This document shows, in pieces, positions 1-6,293 of a stretch of 8,551 nucleotides of DNA (the first letter of the stretch is position 1; every line of letters begins with the position of its first letter). The translations under genes were made by a program, and so were the position numbers. Source of the DNA: Chromatiales bacterium (GTDB taxonomy: Bacteria > Pseudomonadota > Gammaproteobacteria > Chromatiales > Chromatiaceae); assembly GCA_022360595.1 (NCBI GenBank), contig JAKSCN010000006.1, forward strand, positions 1 to 8,551, in the 5' to 3' direction. Below the pieces are notes generated by a model. It searched no databases. It saw only the letters and a program-made list of their open reading frames with translations, and was not told where the DNA came from.

Positions 1-1
1 C

Positions 2-190
2 AACTTCTATGAAGACCCCTACCAAGGCACCGCTGCCCTGGTCACCGGTATGTTTGGCGCTGCCGCTCTAGTGGTGCCCGTCTACGGCGGCTGGTCAGAG
101 AGTCAGGAGCGAAACAGAATCCATGCCGCCCAGGAGCGCATCGACACCCTAAGGCAACTTAAAGCTGAAAAACGCTGTTTTGTAAGCTAG
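2..190 (+). CDS. C-terminal fragment of an unrecognised membrane protein
   Basis: This frame is open from the window edge to a TAG at 188-190 and gives 62 residues; the start lies outside the window. The visible part has an acidic/aromatic beginning (NFYEDPYQG), then one hydrophobic, Ala/Gly/Val-rich stretch of about 20 residues (roughly residues 11-31) that could span a membrane, then a charged, probably helical tail rich in Glu, Arg, Gln and Lys ending in CFVS. This fits the end of a small inner-membrane protein with a cytoplasmic tail, but I do not recognise the family and assign no function. It ends six bases before the stop codon of the convergent hypF, so the two transcription units run into each other with no clear terminator between them. 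Confidence 0.55.
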   Translation, partial: NFYEDPYQGTAALVTGMFGAAALVVPVYGGWSESQERNRIHAAQERIDTLRQLKAEKRCFVS

Positions 191-196
191 GGCCTG

Positions 197-2527
197 TTAA
201 TGCGTTGATAGATAACGGGCGGCAGCGACAACCGCCTGCCCATAAGAGATGCCACCATCATTGGCGGGGAGTAGACTGGGGCTCAACACTGTTAGCTTCT
301 CTTCCCGAAGCTGGGTGCTGGTCAGCTCCAATAGCAGTCGATTCTGGAACACCCCGCCGGAGAGCACCACCTTATTCAGCCGCCGCTGCTCACACAACTC
401 CAACACCATAGATACAACAGCATTGGCCAGCCCCTGGTGAAAACGCGCCGAGATCACCCCAGGATCCACCCCTACCCGCAGATCGTCCAAAATACCGTGC
501 CACAACTGCAACCAGCCAAGCAGCACTCCTTCTTTCCCGGCAGACTTATCGAAGCCATATGCTTCGCCGGCCAGGAGTGTCGGTTTGTCGGCCATGGCCT
601 CCAGCTCGATGGCCGCCTGACCCTCATGGCTTACGCTATCCCGGCAAACGCCTACTGCAGCGGCGACCGCATCGAACAGCCGCCCGGCCGATGATGCAAG
701 CGGGCAGTTGAGCCCGCGCTCCATCATAATATCGAGATTCTCCAACGGTTTGCTGGACAGAAACTCAACCAATGGCAAATCGGCATAGCGTCGGGCAATC
801 TCATCCCACCCCATGGCGGCGACCAAATGGGCGTAAGTATTGCGCCAAGGCTCATACATCGCTTTGGCGCCACCCAACATCGCTACCGGCTGAAAACCGG
901 CCAGCTTTTCAGAATGGCGGTAATCGACCAGGAGAAACTCTCCGCCCCAGATAGCGCCATCATCACCAAAACCCAGTCCATCCAGTGCTACCCCCAACAC
1001 CGGTTGGGTATCCAGCGCTAAACCATGCTCGGCCATACAGGCGGCAATATGGGCGTGGTGATGCTGTACCTCCTGCAGCGGCAGTGAACGTGCCTGGGCC
1101 TCCTCCCGCCCCCACTGGGTGGAGAGATAATCCGGGTGCTTGTCCACCACCAACAGCTCAGGATGGTGATCAAACAGTTGCTGGTAGAGCGCCAGATTGT
1201 GGCGGTAATCCTGATGCGTCGAAAGATCCTCCAGATCACCCATATGCTGGGAGAGGTAAGCCTTTCCGTCACGCACCAGACAGAAAGTATTTTTCAGCTC
1301 CCCCCCATAGGCGAGCAGCGCCGGGCTCTGCTCGAAACCTGCCGGCAGTTTAAGCGGTGCCGGTGCATACCCCCGGGCACGGCGCAACATACGGAGCTGG
1401 CCGTCGGCAACACGCACTACTGAATCATCCAGACGATTGACGATCTCCCTGTCATGCAGCAACCAGACATCGGCAATTGCGTTAAGACGCTCCCGCGACT
1501 CACCATTGTCCGTGCACTGCGGCTCATCGGAACGATTACCCGAGGTCAACACAATAGGCTGGGAAAGAGACTGCATCAGCAGATGGTGCAGCGGCGTATA
1601 GGGGAGCATGAAACCGAGGGTATTCTGATTGGGCGCAACCCCGGGGGCCAGCTTCTCACCCCCCTCTGCATCCAATACCACAATCGGCGCTGCACTGTCG
1701 CGCAGCAGCTCGGCCTCCTGCTCGCCGGCTTTGGCGAAGCGTTGAACCATGTTCAAATCGCGCGCCATAAGCGCAAAGGCTTTGTGATACCGCTGCTTGC
1801 GCTGCCTGAGCCGGTCAACCGCCCCGGCATTCATGGCATCGCAGGCAAGGTGAACACCACCAATCCCTTTGATTGCCAGAATTTTTCCTTGCTCCAGAAA
1901 CGCCACGGCTTGCTCAATGACATCCGTTTCACCAATTTCCAACCGTTCACCACTGGCATCCTCCAGCCAGACCTGCGGACCACACACACCGCAGGCGTTA
2001 GGTTGCGCATGAAAACGGCGATCGGCCGGATCTTCATACTCGGACTGGCACTCAGTACACTGGGGAAATACCGACATACTGGTGTTGGCCCGGTCATAGG
2101 GAATGGCGCGAATGATCGAGAGTCTGGGCCCACAGTGGGTGCAGTTGGTAAAGGGATAGCGGTAGCGCCGGTTATGCTTGTCCAGAACATCGGCCAGACA
2201 GTCAGAACAGGTAGCAGCATCCGGCACAATACCGGTCAGCACCTCGCCCTCCTGACTTTCGATGATAGTGAACTCGCTGGAGGTAGGCTGTTGATCCAAC
2301 AACGTGCGCTCTACAGCCTCGATACGGGAGAGGGGCGGTGCCTCGTTATTTAAGCGCTCAAGAAAACGGTCGATCTGTTCATGCTCACCCCAGGCATGGA
2401 TCAACACCCCTTCGGCATCGTTCCAGACCTCACCCACCAGCTCACACTGCTTGGCTAGATGCCAGACCGTCGGGCGAAAACCAACGCCTTGGACTAACCC
2501 CCTTACCCGAATAGCCTCACCCCGCAT
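197..2527 (-). CDS. hypF: Carbamoyltransferase HypF ([NiFe]-hydrogenase maturation)
   Basis: HypF uses carbamoyl phosphate and ATP to make a carbamoyl group and transfers it to the C-terminal Cys of HypE, where it becomes the cyanide ligand of the [NiFe]-hydrogenase iron; it is cytoplasmic. The full domain order is visible (numbering from the ATG). An acylphosphatase domain (about 4-92) has VQGVGFRP with the catalytic Arg18 and Asn36. Two zinc-finger motifs have Cys pairs 107/110 with 129/132 and 157/160 with 179/182. A YrdC-like domain covers about 200-385, and a Kae1-like carbamoyltransferase domain carries the metal-binding HHAH (490-493) and SGGVFQN (723-729). About 776 residues is normal for the family, and no key residue is missing. 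The ATG at 2527-2525 overlaps the TGA of the upstream gene (TGATG), which suggests translational coupling. A GTG one codon upstream (2530) is also possible. No other hyp or hydrogenase structural gene is in the window. Confidence 0.97.
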   Translation of the reverse strand: MRGEAIRVRGLVQGVGFRPTVWHLAKQCELVGEVWNDAEGVLIHAWGEHEQIDRFLERLNNEAPPLSRIEAVERTLLDQQPTSSEFTIIESQEGEVLTGIVPDAATCSDCLADVLDKHNRRYRYPFTNCTHCGPRLSIIRAIPYDRANTSMSVFPQCTECQSEYEDPADRRFHAQPNACGVCGPQVWLEDASGERLEIGETDVIEQAVAFLEQGKILAIKGIGGVHLACDAMNAGAVDRLRQRKQRYHKAFALMARDLNMVQRFAKAGEQEAELLRDSAAPIVVLDAEGGEKLAPGVAPNQNTLGFMLPYTPLHHLLMQSLSQPIVLTSGNRSDEPQCTDNGESRERLNAIADVWLLHDREIVNRLDDSVVRVADGQLRMLRRARGYAPAPLKLPAGFEQSPALLAYGGELKNTFCLVRDGKAYLSQHMGDLEDLSTHQDYRHNLALYQQLFDHHPELLVVDKHPDYLSTQWGREEAQARSLPLQEVQHHHAHIAACMAEHGLALDTQPVLGVALDGLGFGDDGAIWGGEFLLVDYRHSEKLAGFQPVAMLGGAKAMYEPWRNTYAHLVAAMGWDEIARRYADLPLVEFLSSKPLENLDIMMERGLNCPLASSAGRLFDAVAAAVGVCRDSVSHEGQAAIELEAMADKPTLLAGEAYGFDKSAGKEGVLLGWLQLWHGILDDLRVGVDPGVISARFHQGLANAVVSMVLELCEQRRLNKVVLSGGVFQNRLLLELTSTQLREEKLTVLSPSLLPANDGGISYGQAVVAAARYLSTH

Positions 2528-3828
2528 CACAGTTGACCGTAGAGGAAAGAGACCGCGATCACCGCCGTAATCACCCCGGCAAGATCCGCCGTCAGTCCCA
2601 CCGCCAGAGCGTGACGAATACGCCGGATCTGCACCGCACCAAAATAGACTGCCAGCACATAGAAGGTGGTCTCAGTAGAGCCTTGCAGGGTCGAGACCAG
2701 ATAACCGACATAACTGTCCGGCCCCACGGCCGGGTCATTGATAATCGAGGCCATCACCCCATAAGCCCCAGAACCGGAAAGGGGCCGCAATAGCGCCATA
2801 GGCAGCGCCTCAGCGGGCAACCCGACCAGCGAGGTAACTGACCCGAGGGCCCCCACCAGCCAATCCAGCGCACCACTGGCCCGAAACATGCCGACAGCCA
2901 CCAGAATCGCCACCAGGTAGGGAATAATCTTCAGGGCAACCTGAAAACCATCCTTCGCCCCCTCGACGAAACACTCATAGATCCGCACCCCGCGCGCCAT
3001 GCCAAACAGCAGAAAGCCGAGCATGATTCCCGGCAGAATCCACGGTGAAATCACCTGCCCGTACAACACCGTCAAGGGAATCAGCGCCAGAAAACCGAGC
3101 AACACTGCGTAGGAGACCCAGAGGGGGTAGCTCTTCTGCTCGGTCGGCAACTCTGCCACCACCTCCTGCTCATCAACCTTCTCTGCGCCGTTAGGAATGC
3201 CGGTATCGGCAACAACCGGGGCTTTCACTGGAAAGAAACGTCGATAGGTCAAAGCAGCAATAATCGCAATCACTGTCGAACAGGCAGTAGCAAACAGGGT
3301 TGTCGGCAGAATACCGGCTGGATCAGCCGAGCCGGCCGAGGCGCGCAAGGCGATCACCCCTGTCGGCAGCAACGTAATGCTGGAAGTATTGATCGCTAAA
3401 AACAGCACCATCGAATCAGTAGCCACCCCCTGGTGGGGATTGAGCTTGTTGAGCTCCTGCATCGCTCTAATGCCAAAGGGTGTCGCGGCATTGCCCAATC
3501 CAAGCACATTGGCCGACATGTTGAGAATCATCGCCCCCATGGCCGGATGCTCGGCCGGCACATCGGGAAACAGGCGCACCATCATTGGACGGATCAGACG
3601 CGCCAGAATGGTCAGCAAGCCCCCCTCTTCGGCAATTTTCATCAGCCCGAGGAACAGCGCCATCACACCGACCAATCCAATCGCCAGCTCAACCGCGCCA
3701 CCAGCGGAGTCGATCATCGCCTTGGAGAGCACATCCATCGGTGTCGACTCACCGCCGCTGTCACCAAACTGCTGCCAGGCAGCCGCCAGAAACGCCACCA
3801 ACACCAACACAAAGAAAACGACATTCAT
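2527..3828 (-). CDS. Fused SpmA-SpmB-like membrane protein (nucleoside-recognition/Gate domains)
   Basis: This polytopic inner-membrane protein has 433 residues. Its N-terminal half (to about 205) resembles spore maturation protein A, with the hallmark NVLGLGNAATP at residues 107-117 followed by AMQELNKLNP. A charged hydrophilic linker (about 205-232) joins it to a SpmB-like half, with LRPLSGSGAYG near 347 and STLQGSTETTFYV from 379. Both halves belong to the Gate (nucleoside-recognition) superfamily. In Bacillus the two are separate genes tied to spore core dehydration; the role of the fused form in non-sporulating proteobacteria is poorly known, so a small-molecule or solute transport role is only inference. 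I chose the ATG at 3828 because GGA lies six bases upstream; an in-frame TTG at 3843 would add five residues. A signal-anchor-like hydrophobic segment follows this start. It overlaps the hypF start, so both genes probably share one mRNA. Confidence 0.9.
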   Translation of the reverse strand: MNVVFFVLVLVAFLAAAWQQFGDSGGESTPMDVLSKAMIDSAGGAVELAIGLVGVMALFLGLMKIAEEGGLLTILARLIRPMMVRLFPDVPAEHPAMGAMILNMSANVLGLGNAATPFGIRAMQELNKLNPHQGVATDSMVLFLAINTSSITLLPTGVIALRASAGSADPAGILPTTLFATACSTVIAIIAALTYRRFFPVKAPVVADTGIPNGAEKVDEQEVVAELPTEQKSYPLWVSYAVLLGFLALIPLTVLYGQVISPWILPGIMLGFLLFGMARGVRIYECFVEGAKDGFQVALKIIPYLVAILVAVGMFRASGALDWLVGALGSVTSLVGLPAEALPMALLRPLSGSGAYGVMASIINDPAVGPDSYVGYLVSTLQGSTETTFYVLAVYFGAVQIRRIRHALAVGLTADLAGVITAVIAVSFLYGQL

Positions 3829-3903
3829 TGCAGATCCATCCAAGCTGTTTTGTGATCATCCATCATCACGCTGGCGGCGGCGTTATCCAGGCTTGCTCTC
3901 CCC

Positions 3904-3933
3904 ATGATCGGACGCTCTTGGTGACAATGTCAA
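3904..3933 (-). promoter_or_regulatory. Putative sigma-70 promoter for the SpmAB-hypF operon
   Basis: Read on the minus strand, a perfect TTGACA -35 (3933-3928) is followed after 18 bases by GATCAT (3909-3904), a 4-of-6 match to the -10 consensus. Transcription would start near 3897, leaving a leader of about 70 bases before the ATG at 3828. The strong -35 and weak -10 would suit an activated or moderate promoter. This is a prediction by eye. Confidence 0.4.
3922..3932. repeat. Short inverted repeat TGACA-A-TGTCA
   Basis: A perfect 5-base inverted repeat with a one-base centre. It overlaps the putative -35 element of the minus-strand promoter, where a bound regulator could act. A near-identical site (TGACA-AA-TGTCA) lies at 4970-4981 in the next intergenic region. 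I cannot name a regulator for it. Confidence 0.45.
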
Positions 3934-3959
3934 AAATGGTTATTTTCCAGCTATTGTAG

Positions 3960-3989
3960 TGATTTAAAAGCCCATTTCAAAAGTATAAT
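3960..3989 (+). promoter_or_regulatory. Putative sigma-70 promoter for the metallopeptidase gene
   Basis: A perfect TATAAT (3984-3989) lies about 49 bases upstream of the ATG at 4038. An 18-base spacer separates it from a weak -35 candidate, TGATTT (3960-3965). The start site would be near 3996, with a leader of about 40 bases that ends in a purine-rich ribosome-binding stretch (GAGAGAGA, 4026-4033). Confidence 0.5.
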
Positions 3990-4037
3990 GAGACGCTGTT
4001 CACCCGATAGCCCCTGATAGCCGCAGAGAGAGATGAG

Positions 4038-4898
4038 ATGCGTTGGAAAACGGGCCGAAGAAGCCGAAATGTCGAGGACCGTCGCGGCACACGGGTCACC
4101 CGTGGTGTTAAAGGCGGCGGTATAGGCACCATTGTACTGGTACTGGCGGCACTCTATTTCGGTATCGACCCAAGCGTCGTGCTGAACTCAGGTATCGGCA
4201 ACATCGGAACCTCCAGTACCCAATCCACGCCTCGACAGACCACCCCGGAAGAGGACCACCTGGCTGACTTTGTCTCCGTGGTGCTGGCCGACACCGAAGA
4301 CACTTGGCACAGCCTGTTTCAGCAAGAGCTGGGCGAGCGTTACCAGGAGCCAAAACTGGTCATGTTCTCAGGTGCGGTACAGAGCGCCTGCGGTTTTGCC
4401 CAGGCCGCCATGGGCCCCTTCTACTGCCCGGCCGACCAAAAGGTCTACATCGATCTCAGTTTCTACCGAGACCTGAAACAGCGCCACGATGCTCCCGGGG
4501 ATTTCGCCCAAGCCTACGTTATCGCCCACGAAGTGGGTCACCATGTCCAGACGCTGCTCGGCATATCCAGCAAAGTACACGCGGCAAAACGCAAACTGAG
4601 CCAGACCGAAGCCAACAAGCTCTCAGTCAGACAAGAGCTTCAGGCCGACTGCTTCGCCGGACTCTGGGCCCACCACGCTGATCGGGCACGCAATATCCTG
4701 GAGCGTGGCGATATCGACGAAGCACTCAACGCTGCCAGCGCCATTGGCGACGACCGCCTGCAGAAGCAGTCACGCGGCCACGTCACGCCCGATTCGTTCA
4801 CCCACGGCTCTTCCCAGCAGCGGGTCCGGTGGTTTAAAAAGGGTTATACCGAAGGAAAACTCTCCACCTGCAACACCTTCAAAGTGGCATCGCTATAG
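4038..4898 (+). CDS. ypfJ: YpfJ-family neutral zinc metallopeptidase
   Basis: This 286-residue protein belongs to the putative neutral zinc metallopeptidase family (YpfJ/KPN_02809 type). It opens with the family's basic start (MRWKTGRRSRNVEDRRG), then a Gly-rich turn and one membrane segment (about 27-44), then a Thr/Ser/Pro-rich spacer (about 56-72). The catalytic domain follows, with the zincin motif HEVGH at 164-168; His164 and His168 should bind zinc and Glu165 should be the catalytic base. The conserved RQELQADCFAG (198-208) probably supplies the third ligand, Glu200. Cysteines 118, 130, 205 and 278 could form disulfides if the domain is periplasmic, as the N-terminal anchor suggests. 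The length is normal and nothing is missing. The substrate is unknown. It appears to be monocistronic, with its own promoter, and 372 bases separate it from the next gene. The ATG at 4038 is favoured by the family-typical N-terminus and the purine-rich site upstream. Confidence 0.93.
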   Translation: MRWKTGRRSRNVEDRRGTRVTRGVKGGGIGTIVLVLAALYFGIDPSVVLNSGIGNIGTSSTQSTPRQTTPEEDHLADFVSVVLADTEDTWHSLFQQELGERYQEPKLVMFSGAVQSACGFAQAAMGPFYCPADQKVYIDLSFYRDLKQRHDAPGDFAQAYVIAHEVGHHVQTLLGISSKVHAAKRKLSQTEANKLSVRQELQADCFAGLWAHHADRARNILERGDIDEALNAASAIGDDRLQKQSRGHVTPDSFTHGSSQQRVRWFKKGYTEGKLSTCNTFKVASL

Positions 4899-4969
4899 CC
4901 CCGGATCACTCCTACAGAACTGGTTAACAACATTTCAACTGCCGCTGTTAAGCTTTCATAGTAAAACAG

Positions 4970-4989
4970 TGACAAATGTCAGAATTGAC
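4970..4989. repeat. Inverted repeat TGACA-AA-TGTCA with an extra TGAC half-site
   Basis: A perfect inverted repeat with 5-base arms and a two-base centre (4970-4981). A third half-site TGAC at 4986-4989 pairs with GTCA at 4978-4981 to form an overlapping second palindrome. It matches the site at 3922-3932 apart from one inserted base. It could be an operator; no regulator can be named from sequence alone. Confidence 0.4.
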
Positions 4990-5027
4990 GGTGCGGCCCG
5001 CATATACGCCTCTGTAATAGCTAAAGC

Positions 5028-5056
5028 ACAAAAACCTTGTGCCGACTATTTATAAT
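5028..5056 (+). promoter_or_regulatory. Possible -10 element of a peroxidase-operon promoter
   Basis: A perfect TATAAT at 5051-5056 is preceded at a 17-base spacing only by ACAAAA (5028-5033), a poor -35. If used, transcription would start near 5063, giving a leader of about 208 bases that includes the inverted repeat at 5101-5128. The missing -35 could mean an activator-dependent promoter or a chance match. Confidence 0.3.
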
Positions 5057-5100
5057 GATGGAGTTCTATTTTAGGATCTCTCTATGTTGCAGGGACAGCA

Positions 5101-5128
5101 GCACTGTAGATAGTTACATGCACAGTGC
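5101..5128 (+). repeat. Inverted repeat GCACTGT / ACAGTGC
   Basis: Perfect 7-base arms (5101-5107 and 5122-5128) separated by 14 bases. The flanks can also pair: GTTGCA at 5086-5091 is complementary to TGCAAC at 5126-5131, which overlaps the right arm, so two mutually exclusive hairpins are possible. There is no U-run, so it is not a simple terminator. It could be an operator or a leader-RNA hairpin. Confidence 0.4.
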
Positions 5129-5270
5129 AACCTGTAGCGCTGTGCGTGCGGAGAATTGCCATTGCCTGCAAGGTGGAAGACTCTCACGCGATGTTAAATA
5201 GTCACAACAACATCAATAACCGATCACTATACCTACCACGGCAGTTATCCATACTCTCCCAGAGATAATC

Positions 5271-6293
5271 ATGGGAAAAGCCAGGATACTTATCGCGGTA
5301 GCAGCAACCATACTGCTTGGCAGTAGCGGATGGTTCGCGCTGGTCCCTACCCCTAACGTCGACCAATCACCGCTTACGCACCAGTACATACCGCAAGCCT
5401 CCAACCAGCCGATTGTTCCCATCCCCCAATTCGTCCAGTTGGATAGCGCCAAAGTCAAGCTGGGCCGAAAACTGTTTCATGACACCCGGCTGTCCAAAGA
5501 CAACACCATCGCCTGCAGCAGTTGCCACGACCTGCACCTGGCCGGGCAGGACGGACGCCCTGTGTCTCTCGGCGTAGATGACCGGGAAGGCACCATGAAC
5601 AGCCCCTCCGTATACAATAGCGCCTTTAACTTCCGTCAGTTTTGGGATGGACGCGCTGTCACCCTGGAAGAACAGGTCTCAGGGCCGCTGCACGACCCCG
5701 CGGAGATGGCCACAGACTGGCAGCAGGTTGAGAGTAAACTCAACCAGGACAAACCACTGGTCGAACAATTCGAGGCTATCTGGGATGACGGCATCACTCC
5801 AAACAACATCCAGAGCGCCATTGCCGAGTTTGAACGCAGTCTGATTACACCCAACGCCATCTTTGACCGCTACCTGCGCGGTGAACTCAAAAGCCTTACT
5901 CCCGAACAGCAGGAGGGCTGGAATCTGTTTCGTGACCTCGGCTGCATCACCTGCCACCAGGGCATCAACATTGGCGGCAACATGTTTGCCAATATGGGGG
6001 TCATGGGCGAATATTTCGCCGACCGCAAACAGCCCATTCACAAACATGACCTGGGCCGTTTCAACGTGACCGGCGACCTTAACGACAAACATGTCTTTAA
6101 AGTACCCAGTCTCCGCAATGTAATGCTGACAGCCCCCTATTTTCACGACGGCTCCGTTGCCAGCCTGGAGGAAGCCATCGACATCATGGCTCACTATCAG
6201 ACGGGCGTGCAGCTAAGCACCGAGCAACGGGATAAACTGATCGCCTTCCTTCAGACCCTCACTGGCGAATATCGAGAGCATTATGAGAAGTAG
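5271..6293 (+). CDS. Periplasmic diheme cytochrome c peroxidase
   Basis: Bacterial diheme cytochrome c peroxidases (CCP/MauG superfamily) reduce hydrogen peroxide to water in the periplasm with electrons from small cytochromes or cupredoxins. This 340-residue protein starts with a basic N-terminus and a hydrophobic segment (about 5-24), a signal peptide or membrane anchor. It has two c-heme motifs, CSSCH (82-86) and CITCH (225-229). Other family marks are LFHDTRLS with the distal-type His70, the conserved Trp125 in FWDGRA, LEEQ (132-135) with the probable catalytic Glu, the TAPYFHDG motif (287-294), and Met306 in IMAHYQ, which aligns with the axial Met of the high-potential heme. Length is normal and all expected ligands are present, so it should be an active CCP rather than a MauG-type enzyme that lacks this Met. 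Its last 11 bases overlap the start of the following c-di-GMP gene, implying cotranscription and coupled translation. Confidence 0.93.
   Translation: MGKARILIAVAATILLGSSGWFALVPTPNVDQSPLTHQYIPQASNQPIVPIPQFVQLDSAKVKLGRKLFHDTRLSKDNTIACSSCHDLHLAGQDGRPVSLGVDDREGTMNSPSVYNSAFNFRQFWDGRAVTLEEQVSGPLHDPAEMATDWQQVESKLNQDKPLVEQFEAIWDDGITPNNIQSAIAEFERSLITPNAIFDRYLRGELKSLTPEQQEGWNLFRDLGCITCHQGINIGGNMFANMGVMGEYFADRKQPIHKHDLGRFNVTGDLNDKHVFKVPSLRNVMLTAPYFHDGSVASLEEAIDIMAHYQTGVQLSTEQRDKLIAFLQTLTGEYREHYEK

Larger units (their letters stand above)
3829..4037. promoter_or_regulatory. Divergent intergenic region
   Basis: This 209-base spacer separates the minus-strand SpmAB-hypF operon from the plus-strand metallopeptidase gene. 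It is AT-richer than the flanking genes in its centre (about 3925-3995). It contains promoter-like elements for both directions and one inverted repeat, listed separately. I see no small gene in it. Confidence 0.6.
4899..5270 (+). promoter_or_regulatory. Long non-coding region upstream of the peroxidase operon
   Basis: This 372-base stretch has no convincing gene. It holds a TGACA/TGTCA inverted repeat (4970-4981) that runs into a second half-site pair GTCA-GAAT-TGAC (4978-4989), a strong -10-like TATAAT (5051-5056), and a 7-base-arm inverted repeat (5101-5128). A weak -10-like TATACC lies closer to the gene (5228-5233). The ribosome-binding site before the peroxidase ATG is weak (AGAGAT about five bases upstream). 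Its length and structured content suggest it carries the operon's regulatory signals, perhaps with a long 5' leader. Confidence 0.5.

Noticed and set aside
3..14. 12-base sequence repeated at 7670-7681 (ACTTCTATGAAG)
   Set aside because: About two 12-base matches are expected by chance in a window this size, and both copies encode FYE in unrelated proteins.
169..181. AAAAC-GCT-GTTTT hairpin near the end of the first gene as a terminator
   Set aside because: The 5-base, AT-rich stem is too weak and lies inside the coding sequence with no useful U-run after it.
1454..2353. 299-residue open frame on the plus strand inside hypF
   Set aside because: It is antisense to a complete, well-conserved hypF, its composition reads like a shadow frame and no family is recognisable.
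4924..4951. TTAACA / TGTTAA stem after the metallopeptidase gene as a terminator
   Set aside because: The stem is six AT-rich pairs with a 16-base loop and no U-tract, so it is not a convincing intrinsic terminator.
4985..5008. TTGACG with TATACG as a promoter upstream of the peroxidase operon
   Set aside because: The spacer is only 12 bases, too short for a sigma-70 promoter; the next -10-like TGTAAT is 22 bases away, too far.
5679..6194. 171-residue open frame on the minus strand inside the peroxidase gene
   Set aside because: It is opposite a peroxidase reading with both heme motifs and all ligands; no independent support.
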